From assembly GCA_964367685.1 (NCBI GenBank), contig CAYIYM010000001.1, positions 124,001 through 188,000 on the forward strand: DNA of 64,000 bases, given 5' to 3'. The notes below the pieces were generated by a model. The model did no database searches. It saw only the letters and a program-made list of their open reading frames with translations, and had not been told where the DNA came from. Shown here in pieces: positions 52,502 through 61,050 of this stretch. Made by a program: the position numbers and the translations under genes. The DNA is from CAUPWF01 sp964367685. GTDB taxonomy: Bacteria > Bacillota > Clostridia > Lachnospirales > Lachnospiraceae. Each line of letters opens with the position of its first letter. Within the stretch, counting starts at the first letter, position 1.

Positions 52502-53647
52502 TTATAAATTCAATTCATTTTTCATCTTTTCTTTTAATAATTGATAATTTGCTTTTATATGTTTTGAATTCGGTGTTTTTCTCTGTGTTGTCGTATTATG
52601 ATTCAATTCATTTTGCACAGCATCTGCATCTATTAATCGAGTGGATTCATCAACTGTTGACTTTATTCCTTTTGCTTTTTCTTCTTTCACTTTCGAGCCA
52701 ACACTTCTTTTATAAACTTCATCTACATCGACTTCTTTTACTTTTTCAGTTCTTCGTACAACCTTTTTTTTCTTTGCTCCAAGCTTTGGAATCGCTTTGA
52801 TATAGTAATAGTATTCATCATCTTCACATTCTAAGTATTCTGTTTTTTTATACTCTAAAGATCTTAGCATAAATTCTATTATAAGGCCTAAAAGAACTGC
52901 TACTACATTACCAATTACTATTGAAACAACTGAAACTTTCACATCTAAAAAGCTACTTACTACGAAAATCAATAGTAGATTACTTATTACACCCGATCCT
53001 ACTGCATACTTCCATGAGTGATCAATTTGTATATGCTTAATACTTGAAACTAACGCAGTACTTACCATCAAAACAATAAGTAATGCTAGCATATCTTTAT
53101 TTAATACTAAATCTTTACCAAATTGAATTCCAATTGCAATCATATCATCTGGCATATCACTCGACATTTCTTTCATAATCTGAATCACAAAATATACAAC
53201 TACACCACAAGCCATTGGTATTACCGTAAATAATGTCCCTGTCAATCCAAACACAATCGGCAGAGCGTATGGAATGTCAAGAGCGAGGGCGATCGGAGTA
53301 AATAGTAATACAATCACTTGCCCTGATGAAAATCTAAAATAAAAAACATATACGACCAAACTTACCAATGCCACTATTCCTGCTATTACAATAGATAAGC
53401 TATATGCATGTAACATCATTACTACAGACGATATTACTACAAGGCCTATCATAGGAATCAAGCTACAGAATAAAGAAAGTGCAATAACCACTATGACATT
53501 ATCTATCATATCCATAAATCCAATTTGTGTATTAATATAAAATAAAACAATCAAACTTACAATAAACCGAAAGACAATCTCCACCCAAATTGCTCTTTCT
53601 TTATAAAATTCCATTATTCTCCCGCGTGCTTCATAAAGGCTATCCAT
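52502..53647 (-). CDS. Multi-pass membrane protein, function unknown
   Basis: A 381-aa protein: N-terminal amphipathic segment, about eight TM helices over residues 22-270, then a charged cytoplasmic tail (about 270-381) with KKKKVVRRTEKVKEVDVDEVYKRSVGSKVKEEKAK. There is no recognisable transporter motif. It occurs upstream of cdaA, overlapping the preceding 2-TM gene by 8 bases, with GGAG 7 bases before the ATG. Conserved in the operon, perhaps tied to c-di-AMP signalling, but that is inference. Confidence 0.85.
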   Translation of the reverse strand: MDSLYEARGRIMEFYKERAIWVEIVFRFIVSLIVLFYINTQIGFMDMIDNVIVVIALSLFCSLIPMIGLVVISSVVMMLHAYSLSIVIAGIVALVSLVVYVFYFRFSSGQVIVLLFTPIALALDIPYALPIVFGLTGTLFTVIPMACGVVVYFVIQIMKEMSSDMPDDMIAIGIQFGKDLVLNKDMLALLIVLMVSTALVSSIKHIQIDHSWKYAVGSGVISNLLLIFVVSSFLDVKVSVVSIVIGNVVAVLLGLIIEFMLRSLEYKKTEYLECEDDEYYYYIKAIPKLGAKKKKVVRRTEKVKEVDVDEVYKRSVGSKVKEEKAKGIKSTVDESTRLIDADAVQNELNHNTTTQRKTPNSKHIKANYQLLKEKMKNELNL

Positions 53648-54041
53648 TCTCATTCTCCTTCTCATATAACTGTGCTAATTTCTTTAATTCTCGATAGTAT
53701 GGCTTCGAATCATGCTTTGCATCAATGTATTTTTCATTAAAATACATACCTGATAATATTCCACCAAAAACCAGTACAACTCCTAGTCCACTTAGTCCCG
53801 TTACTCCTAGCTCAATAATAGCCTCTATCGAGAAATCAGCTAAAATATCGTCTAATTTGTATAACAAATAAGCAACATATGCAATTACATATAAAATCGC
53901 AAACCATATTAATGTAATAATCACTTGCAAGCTAATATAGTCGAACTTAAAATAATTACTTATCTTAAGATCTGCTTTCTTTTTACCCTTTTCAAACATT
54001 TCCAATTTAGCCATCGTCATTATTCGTTCTTCGTTTATCAC
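53640..54041 (-). CDS. Two-TM membrane protein, function unknown
   Basis: A 133-aa protein starting at a GTG (54041) with AGGTG 5 bases upstream; a later ATG (54014) has no such site. Residues 35-55 and about 80-100 are hydrophobic helices; the C terminus is charged and cytoplasmic or extracellular. It overlaps the next gene by 8 bases, so the two are probably made together and may form a complex. No family recognised. Confidence 0.75.
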   Translation of the reverse strand: MINEERIMTMAKLEMFEKGKKKADLKISNYFKFDYISLQVIITLIWFAILYVIAYVAYLLYKLDDILADFSIEAIIELGVTGLSGLGVVLVFGGILSGMYFNEKYIDAKHDSKPYYRELKKLAQLYEKENENG

Positions 54042-54095
54042 TCGATCACCTCATTATTTTCTTACTTTTTCACATTATTCTTATTATATCAAATC

Positions 54096-54851
54096 TCAGA
54101 AACCTTGTCCAATACTTATAGTCAGGAACACAACCTTCTTGACTCCTGCTTGTCGCAATATCTTAGACACCTCATGCAGAGTCGCTCCCGTTGTATAGAT
54201 ATCATCAATCAACAAAACAGTTTGAGGGTATTTATCTTTTTTATGAATTCCAAATACTCCTTTGAGATTTTTCTTTCTTCCCTTATTGTCTAAGTGTTTC
54301 TGAAAGCTTGTTTCTTCTTTTCTGTAAAGCAATTCTTTCTCATACAAAACGCCTTCATCCAACTCTTTGTGTAGTGCTTTTGCAAGTATCTCTGCTTGAT
54401 TATATCCGCGCTTTCTTTCTCTGTGCTTGTGTAATGGAATCGGAATAATACAATCCACTTCCCACCGCTCTATATAGTCCGCAAAATACTCCATCCAAAG
54501 TTTTGCATATATTTCACTATAAGCTCTATGGTTATTATATTTAAATTTGTAAATTGAATTTTTCACTGCTCCTGTATGCAGCCAAATGCTTCTACCTTGA
54601 AAGAATGCATGTTTCTGATTGCAACAATCACTACAAAATTCCATTTCTATTTCTTCTAATTGTTTGCCACAACACATACATCTAGGCTCAGAAATCAAGG
54701 GCATTTTGCTTCGACATGTTTCGCATAATCCATAGGGATCTAACTTGCCACAAAGGATACACGAAGTAGGATAGCATAATTCCAGAATTAAATTACGAAA
54801 AATCCTGAATCCGTTCTTCCAAACTTGTATAACGTTTTTGTTCATTTGCAT
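54096..54851 (-). CDS. comF: ComF-family phosphoribosyltransferase-like protein
   Basis: A 251-aa protein needed for DNA uptake in competent bacteria and also implicated in helicase PriA-linked functions. N-terminal zinc-binding Cys pairs (CILCGK, CETC, CMCCGK, CSDC), then CIIPIPLHKHRERKRGYNQAEILA and the PRPP motif VLLIDDIYTTGATLHE. The gene overlaps the end of recD2 by 59 bases; ATGs at 54851 and 54845 are both possible and no strong ribosome site decides between them. It is likely to be transcribed with recD2. Confidence 0.93.
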   Translation of the reverse strand: MQMNKNVIQVWKNGFRIFRNLILELCYPTSCILCGKLDPYGLCETCRSKMPLISEPRCMCCGKQLEEIEMEFCSDCCNQKHAFFQGRSIWLHTGAVKNSIYKFKYNNHRAYSEIYAKLWMEYFADYIERWEVDCIIPIPLHKHRERKRGYNQAEILAKALHKELDEGVLYEKELLYRKEETSFQKHLDNKGRKKNLKGVFGIHKKDKYPQTVLLIDDIYTTGATLHEVSKILRQAGVKKVVFLTISIGQGF

Positions 54852-57000
54852 TTGATATCATCTCTTGAAAAGTTCTTTCTTCCCCTACTATTGTTACGCA
54901 TTTTCTCGCACGAGTAACTGCAGTATATAATAAATTTCTATTAAATAGTAGTCTTGGCCCTGTAAGTAATGGAATCACAACCGCTGGATATTCGCTTCCT
55001 TGTGACTTATGAATTGTAATTGCATAAGCATGCTCCAATTCATCCAACAATTTAAATGGATATTTTACTTTTTTAGTTTCTTCATACGTAACTTCTACTG
55101 TTTCATCATACGTATTGATTCCCGTAATTATCCCTACATCTCCATTAAACACACCTAATCCTTTATCTACAACCAACCCGAATTTAGTGGAAACCTCCCA
55201 TTCCAACTGATAATTATTCTTAATTTGCATCACTTTATCACCTAACCTGAAGATCCGCTCCCCTATCTGCTTTTCAGGTTTCTTTTTATCTTCTGGGTTT
55301 AAGTATTCTTGTAATATCTTATTCAATCGCTCTACACCAAGTAACCCTTTTCTCATTGGTGTTAGCACTTGTATTTCATTTTGAGGTGCCCCTACATATT
55401 TAGGCATCTTGTCCTTTATAAGTTGGATCACAATGCTGATGATCACATTAGCCTCTTGTCGTTTCAAAAAGAAAAAATCCTTGCTTTTATTATCCGCAAT
55501 TACCATCTCTCCATTGTTTATCTTATGTGCATTCATGATAATATCGCTTTCACTAGCTTGCCTAAAGATCTTCGATAAATGTACAACTGTAAAAATATTT
55601 GAATCAATAATATCTTTTAATACGCTTCCCGGTCCCACACTTGGAAGCTGATTACGATCACCAACAAGAATTAATCTTGTACCAGGCACAATTGCAGCAA
55701 GCAATGCATGAATCAACGGTAAATCTACCATAGACATTTCATCAATAATAATAACATCCGCTTCTAATGGATTCTGCATATTTCTCTGAAATCCACTACT
55801 TCCTTCTTCATCTGGATTTCCATTTACTTCTAACATTCTGTGGATTGTTCTTGCTTCAAATCCCGTTGCTTCAGTCATTCGTTTAGCTGCACGCCCCGTC
55901 GGAGCTGCAAGCAGAATGTCCATATTTTCTTGTTCAAAAAATTGAATCATTGCATTTATAGTGGTTGTTTTTCCTGTTCCTGGACCCCCTGTAACAATTA
56001 ATAATCCATTTTGAGCCGCTGCGACTACTGCTTGATACTGCTTGTCATCTAATGACTGTTCCATCGACTTCTCTATCTGAGTCAACCTATATTCTATTGA
56101 CACATTGGACATCTCATTCTTACTATTTAAATCATGAAGCATCTTTGCTGTATTCAATTCTAGATAATAATAGTGAGCAGGATAGACACGAGTATCCCAT
56201 TCTTCCTTTTTCAACACTATTTTCTTCTCCATGGCTAAGTCCATCAAAAACTTCTCCATATCAATGGAATCTACTTCCAATAATTGACTTGCCCTTGTTA
56301 ATAAGGTTGATTGAGGAAGATATACATGTCCCTCCATGACACATTGATTTAATGTATAGAAAATACCACTTCGTATTCGAAATTCAGAATCAACTAGAAT
56401 ACCAACCTTACTGGCTATTTCGTCAGCAGTCTTAAATCCAAGTCCTTGTACATGATCTGCCATTTGATATGGGTTTTCCTGGACAACTTTATATACATTT
56501 TGTCCGTAATGCTGATAAATCTTCGCAGCTAAAGTTGTTGATATTCCATATTTTTGTAAAAAAATCATTGCATTTCGCAAGTCTTTTTTCTCTTCCACTT
56601 GCTCCGCAATCTGTCGAGCCATTCTCGAACTAATTCCTTTTATTTCAGAAAGTCTTTCTGGTTCTTCTTCCACAATTCGAAATGTATCTTCCTTGAATCT
56701 ACGTACAATTCGACTTGCTAGAGCGGCCCCTACACCCTTAATTGCTCCAGAACCTAAATAACGCTCAATTGAGATTATATCTTCTGGCTCTTTCACGCTA
56801 TGATGCTCTACCTTAAATTGAGTGCCATATGCTGCATGATTAATATAATCACCTTCCATTTCTAGACGCTCACCTTCGTTGATAAAAAGAAAGCTTCCCA
56901 CACAAGTCACTTCTCCATCATCATTATTTATATTAAAAACGGTATAACCATTATCTTCATTTCTGTAAATAATATGCTCTACGTAACCAATAATTGTCAT
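54793..57000 (-). CDS. recD2: RecD2 ATP-dependent DNA helicase
   Basis: A 735-aa SF1B 5'-3' helicase. An N-terminal OB domain (GYVEHIIYRNEDNGYTVF), helix-hairpin-helix repeats (IKGVGAALASRIV, ISSRMARQIAEQV, QGLGFKTADEIASK), then Walker A TGGPGTGKTTT (about 336-346), the DEMSM box, GDRNQLPSVGPG and the UvrD-like C-terminal HAYAITIHKSQGSEYPAV. It acts in DNA repair without RecBC. The start at 57000 has AAAGGG 6 bases upstream. It is 26 bases after the mreB terminator, with no obvious promoter of its own. Confidence 0.96.
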   Translation of the reverse strand: MTIIGYVEHIIYRNEDNGYTVFNINNDDGEVTCVGSFLFINEGERLEMEGDYINHAAYGTQFKVEHHSVKEPEDIISIERYLGSGAIKGVGAALASRIVRRFKEDTFRIVEEEPERLSEIKGISSRMARQIAEQVEEKKDLRNAMIFLQKYGISTTLAAKIYQHYGQNVYKVVQENPYQMADHVQGLGFKTADEIASKVGILVDSEFRIRSGIFYTLNQCVMEGHVYLPQSTLLTRASQLLEVDSIDMEKFLMDLAMEKKIVLKKEEWDTRVYPAHYYYLELNTAKMLHDLNSKNEMSNVSIEYRLTQIEKSMEQSLDDKQYQAVVAAAQNGLLIVTGGPGTGKTTTINAMIQFFEQENMDILLAAPTGRAAKRMTEATGFEARTIHRMLEVNGNPDEEGSSGFQRNMQNPLEADVIIIDEMSMVDLPLIHALLAAIVPGTRLILVGDRNQLPSVGPGSVLKDIIDSNIFTVVHLSKIFRQASESDIIMNAHKINNGEMVIADNKSKDFFFLKRQEANVIISIVIQLIKDKMPKYVGAPQNEIQVLTPMRKGLLGVERLNKILQEYLNPEDKKKPEKQIGERIFRLGDKVMQIKNNYQLEWEVSTKFGLVVDKGLGVFNGDVGIITGINTYDETVEVTYEETKKVKYPFKLLDELEHAYAITIHKSQGSEYPAVVIPLLTGPRLLFNRNLLYTAVTRARKCVTIVGEERTFQEMISNANEQKRYTSLEERIQDFS

Positions 57001-57025
57001 TTGGTACCCTTTCTTTTGCACAAAA

Positions 57026-57053
57026 AACAGGAAAAGTTACTCCTTTCCCTGTT
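57026..57053 (-). terminator. mreB terminator
   Basis: AACAGG..AAAG pairs with CTTTTCCTGTT (one or two wobbles), and TTTTTT follows on the minus strand, very close to the recD2 ribosome site. Partial read-through may feed the downstream operon. Confidence 0.75.
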
Positions 57054-57063
57054 AAGTACATTA

Positions 57064-58053
57064 TTAAAAACTTCTATTTCCACTAATAAATTCTATATAT
57101 TGACCAGTGCCAATAGCCACGACCTTCATTGGTTCTTCTGCTGTCATGGTATTAATCCCTGTTCTTTCTTGAATTAACTCTTCTAATCCTCGTAGCATAG
57201 CACCACCGCCAGTTAAAACAATTCCACGTTCCAATATATCCGCTGATAATTCTGGTGGTGTTTGCTCTAACACACTAATGATTGCATCAACAATTTGTCC
57301 TGTCACTTCTTTTAGCGCCTCTTCTGTTTCTTCAGAAGTAACCGTTACAATCTTAGGTAATCCAGAAACCACATTTCGGCCTCTAACTTCCATCCCTTGC
57401 GAATCACCTTGAACAAATGTTGTACCTATTTTGATTTTAATATCTTCCGCAGTTCTTTCTCCAATCAAAAGATTGTGTCTTCGCTTCATATATCGAACAA
57501 TAGCTTCATCAAAATCATCACCTGCAATTTTAAGCGAAGTGTTGACAACTGTCCCACCTAGAGAAATCACAGCGATATCCGATGTTCCTCCCCCGATATC
57601 AACAATCATATTTCCACAAGGTTTTGCAATGTCAATGCCCGCACCAATTGCCGCTGCAACTGGCTCTTCAATCAAATGTACCTCGCGTGCACCTGCTGCA
57701 TATGTAGCTTGCTCCACTGCATTTTTCTCAACTTCTGTAACACCCGATGGAACACAAATACTAATTTTGGGTTTCTTTAAGGTTCTTCGCCCCATGGCTT
57801 TCTGCACAAAATATTTAATCATTTTTTCAGTCACCGTATAATCTGAAATAACACCTTGACGTAGTGGTCGAACTGCCACAATATTTCCAGGTGTACGTCC
57901 AATCATCAATCGTGCTTCTTCACCAATTGCCTTCACGGCATTTGTATCTCTATCATATGCAACTACTGAAGGTTCTTTTAATACCACGCCTTTTCCCTTA
58001 ACATATACAAGGACACTCGCTGTCCCTAAATCTATTCCAATATCTGCCGACAT
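57064..58053 (-). CDS. mreB: Rod-shape actin MreB/Mbl
   Basis: A 329-aa actin homologue that guides lateral wall synthesis. Phosphate-1 motif DIGIDLGTASVLVYV, CVPSGVTEVEKNAV, EEPVAAAIGAG, phosphate-2 DIGGGTSDIAVIS and the adenosine motif GIVLTGGGAMLRG are all present. The start at 58053 has GGAGG 8 bases upstream. mreC and mreD do not follow, so it might be the Mbl paralogue; this cannot be decided without comparison. It is followed by its own terminator. Confidence 0.95.
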   Translation of the reverse strand: MSADIGIDLGTASVLVYVKGKGVVLKEPSVVAYDRDTNAVKAIGEEARLMIGRTPGNIVAVRPLRQGVISDYTVTEKMIKYFVQKAMGRRTLKKPKISICVPSGVTEVEKNAVEQATYAAGAREVHLIEEPVAAAIGAGIDIAKPCGNMIVDIGGGTSDIAVISLGGTVVNTSLKIAGDDFDEAIVRYMKRRHNLLIGERTAEDIKIKIGTTFVQGDSQGMEVRGRNVVSGLPKIVTVTSEETEEALKEVTGQIVDAIISVLEQTPPELSADILERGIVLTGGGAMLRGLEELIQERTGINTMTAEEPMKVVAIGTGQYIEFISGNRSF

Positions 58054-58104
58054 ATATACTTCCTCCACACTTTCCATTATATCTTATATATCTATATATT
58101 ATCT

Positions 58105-58133
58105 AATCACAAATTTGTTACTATTTTGTGATT
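58105..58133. repeat. Inverted repeat upstream of mreB
   Basis: AATCACAAAT and ATTTTGTGATT form arms of about 10 bases around an 8-base centre, in the 141-base gap between uvrA and mreB. It has no T-run, so an operator or leader hairpin is as likely as a uvrA terminator. Confidence 0.5.
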
Positions 58134-58194
58134 CCTCTAATTTATGATAGTACTCCTTATATAGTATAATAAAATTCAATTTAAATGAAAAGTA

Positions 58195-61017
58195 TTATTT
58201 TAATTTGTCTGCAATATATTTTCCTGTGTAGGATTTTTCACTTACAATTATTTGTTCTGGTGTCCCCTCTGCAACTATAGTTCCACCTTTATCTCCACCC
58301 TCAGGACCTATGTCAATGATATAATCAGCCGTCTTAATAACATCCAAATTATGCTCAATCACAATAACAGTATTGCCATCTGATGAAAGCCTTTGAATGA
58401 TTTCTGTAAGTTTATGCACGTCTGCAAAATGTAAGCCTGTTGTCGGTTCATCTAATATATACACCGTTTTCCCTGTGCTTCTTTTGCTTAATTCTGTCGC
58501 TAATTTAATACGCTGTGCTTCCCCTCCAGACAACTGTGTAGACGGTTGACCTAATCGAATATAGCCCAAGCCTACATCATTTAAGGTTTCCATCTTTCTC
58601 TTGATACTTGGTACATTTTCAAAAAAAGTACATGCTTCTTCCACTGTCATATGTAACACATCATAGATATTTTTCCCTTTATATCTTACGTCTAAAGTCT
58701 CTCGATTGTAACGTTTTCCCTTACAAACCTCACACGGTACATATACATCTGGTAAAAAATGCATTTCTATTTTTAAAATTCCATCTCCGCTACAAGCTTC
58801 ACATCTACCTCCCTTTACATTGAAGCTAAAGCGTCCTTTTTTATATCCCTTCGCTTTTGCATCGGATGTAGCCGCAAATAAATCTCGTATCAAATCAAAA
58901 ACTCCAGTGTAAGTAGCTGGATTCGACCTTGGCGTTCTACCAATTGGTGATTGGTCAATATTAATCACCTTGTCTACTTGTTCTAATCCTTCCACACTAT
59001 CATGCTTTCCTGGAATTACTCTTGCTCGATTCAATTCCTTTGCCAATGTCTTATACAGAATTTCATTAACAAGAGAACTCTTACCCGAACCTGATACACC
59101 AGTTACGCAAGTCATGATGCCAAGAGGTATTTTCACATCTATATTTTTCAGATTGTTTTCACGCGCTCCACGTATCTCTATAAATCCTATTCCCTCTTTT
59201 CTTACTTTGGGAACAGGTATTTCAATTTTCCCACTTAAGTATGCACCTGTAACAGATTTCTTATTTTTCATAATTTGTTTGGCAGTACCCGTTGCAACAA
59301 CTTCTCCACCATGTTCACCTGCTCCAGGCCCAATATCTACAATAAAATCTGCCTCCATCATAGTATCTTCGTCATGCTCTACTACAATCAAAGTATTTCC
59401 TAATTCCTTAAGGTGCTTCAATGTTCCCAGTAATTTATCATTATCTCTCTGATGTAGTCCAATACTTGGTTCGTCCAATATATAAGCTACTCCTACAAGA
59501 CCTGAACCGATTTGAGTAGCCAAACGAATCCTTTGAGCCTCGCCACCTGAAAGGCTTCCAGTAGCACGTCCCAAGTTTAAATAATCAAGACCTACATTAA
59601 CAAGAAATCCTACTCTTGCTTTAATTTCTTTTAATATCTGATCTCCAATCAATAGCTGTGTTTCTGATAATTGTAATTCTTCTAGGAAAACTTGCAAAGT
59701 CTCTATCGAATAATTAGTTACTTCTGCAATATTCTTATCGCCTACGGTTACAGCAAGGGCACTCTTCTTAAGCCTTTGCCCATTACATTCGTGACAAGGG
59801 GTAATTCTCATATATGATTCATACTCTGCTTTTGATGATTCTGAAAACGTTTCTTTGTAACGTCGTTCAACATTTCGTACCAAGCCCTCAAACGGAACAT
59901 CGTAAACGCCTTCACCTCGTTGCCCTTTGTAGGACACTTTTAACTCTTTATCTCCAATTCCATTTATGATTACATCTTGAACATTCTTAGGATAATCTTT
60001 AAACGGTGTATTTAAATCAAAGTTGTACTCCTCACAAAGAGCTTGCAAAATAGCATTTGTAAAACTTCCTTTCTGATTACAAGATTGCCATCCCATAACG
60101 ACAATCGCGCCTTCATTAATACTTAATCGTCTGTCTGGAATCATTAATTCTGCATCAAATTCCATCTTATATCCTAGTCCAAAACATTCAGGGCACGCAC
60201 CAAATGGATTATTAAAGGAAAAGGTACGTGGCTCAATTTCTTCTATACTAATTCCACAATCTGCACATGAAAAACTTTGACTAAATTGCAATGGTTCTCC
60301 ATCAATTACATCCACAGTCATTAATCCTTCAGCCAAATGAAGTACATTTTCCACTGAGTCGCTTAAACGCTTTTCAATTCCTGGCTTAACAACCAAACGA
60401 TCCACTACAATTTCAATATTGTGCTTTATATTTTTATCCAATTCAATTTCTTCAGAAAGTTCGTACAAATTACCATTTACCAATGCACGTACATAACCAC
60501 TCTTTCTTGCTCTTTCAAATAATTTCGCATGGGTTCCTTTTCTACCACGAACAACTGGCGCCAATAATTGAATCTTTGTTCGCTCTGGTAATTCCATGAT
60601 TTGGTCCACCATTTGATCCACTGTTTGCTTCATGATTACTTTCCCACATTCAGGACAATGTGGAATTCCTACTCTTGCATAGAGCAAACGAAAATAATCA
60701 TAAATCTCAGTTACAGTTCCAACAGTTGATCTAGGATTTCGGTTCGTTGATTTTTGATCAATGGAAATGGCAGGCGACAACCCCTCGATACTCTCCACTT
60801 CTGGTTTTTCCATTCTACCAAGAAACTGACGCGCATAGGAAGACAAAGATTCCATATATCGTCTTTGCCCTTCTGCGTAAATTGTATCAAATGCTAAGGA
60901 AGATTTTCCCGAACCACTTAATCCTGTCAAAACTACCAAGGAATCTCTTGGTATGTCTAAATCTATATTCTTCAAGTTGTGCTCATTAGCACCACGTATT
61001 TTGATGTATTGCTTCAT
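58195..61017 (-). CDS. uvrA: UvrABC excinuclease subunit A
   Basis: A 940-aa ABC-type DNA damage sensor. First ATPase Walker A GLSGSGKSS at 32-40, zinc modules CPECG and CADCG..CPECFG, first signature LSGGEAQRIRLATQIGSGL, then second Walker A GVSGSGKSS, CEACSGDG..CEVCKGKRY and LSGGEAQRIKLATEL. It loads UvrB at lesions. It is the second gene of the uvrBA unit, 33 bases after uvrB. Confidence 0.98.
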   Translation of the reverse strand: MKQYIKIRGANEHNLKNIDLDIPRDSLVVLTGLSGSGKSSLAFDTIYAEGQRRYMESLSSYARQFLGRMEKPEVESIEGLSPAISIDQKSTNRNPRSTVGTVTEIYDYFRLLYARVGIPHCPECGKVIMKQTVDQMVDQIMELPERTKIQLLAPVVRGRKGTHAKLFERARKSGYVRALVNGNLYELSEEIELDKNIKHNIEIVVDRLVVKPGIEKRLSDSVENVLHLAEGLMTVDVIDGEPLQFSQSFSCADCGISIEEIEPRTFSFNNPFGACPECFGLGYKMEFDAELMIPDRRLSINEGAIVVMGWQSCNQKGSFTNAILQALCEEYNFDLNTPFKDYPKNVQDVIINGIGDKELKVSYKGQRGEGVYDVPFEGLVRNVERRYKETFSESSKAEYESYMRITPCHECNGQRLKKSALAVTVGDKNIAEVTNYSIETLQVFLEELQLSETQLLIGDQILKEIKARVGFLVNVGLDYLNLGRATGSLSGGEAQRIRLATQIGSGLVGVAYILDEPSIGLHQRDNDKLLGTLKHLKELGNTLIVVEHDEDTMMEADFIVDIGPGAGEHGGEVVATGTAKQIMKNKKSVTGAYLSGKIEIPVPKVRKEGIGFIEIRGARENNLKNIDVKIPLGIMTCVTGVSGSGKSSLVNEILYKTLAKELNRARVIPGKHDSVEGLEQVDKVINIDQSPIGRTPRSNPATYTGVFDLIRDLFAATSDAKAKGYKKGRFSFNVKGGRCEACSGDGILKIEMHFLPDVYVPCEVCKGKRYNRETLDVRYKGKNIYDVLHMTVEEACTFFENVPSIKRKMETLNDVGLGYIRLGQPSTQLSGGEAQRIKLATELSKRSTGKTVYILDEPTTGLHFADVHKLTEIIQRLSSDGNTVIVIEHNLDVIKTADYIIDIGPEGGDKGGTIVAEGTPEQIIVSEKSYTGKYIADKLK

Positions 61018-61050
61018 GTAAAATAACTCCTACTCTTTTCACTTTATCTA

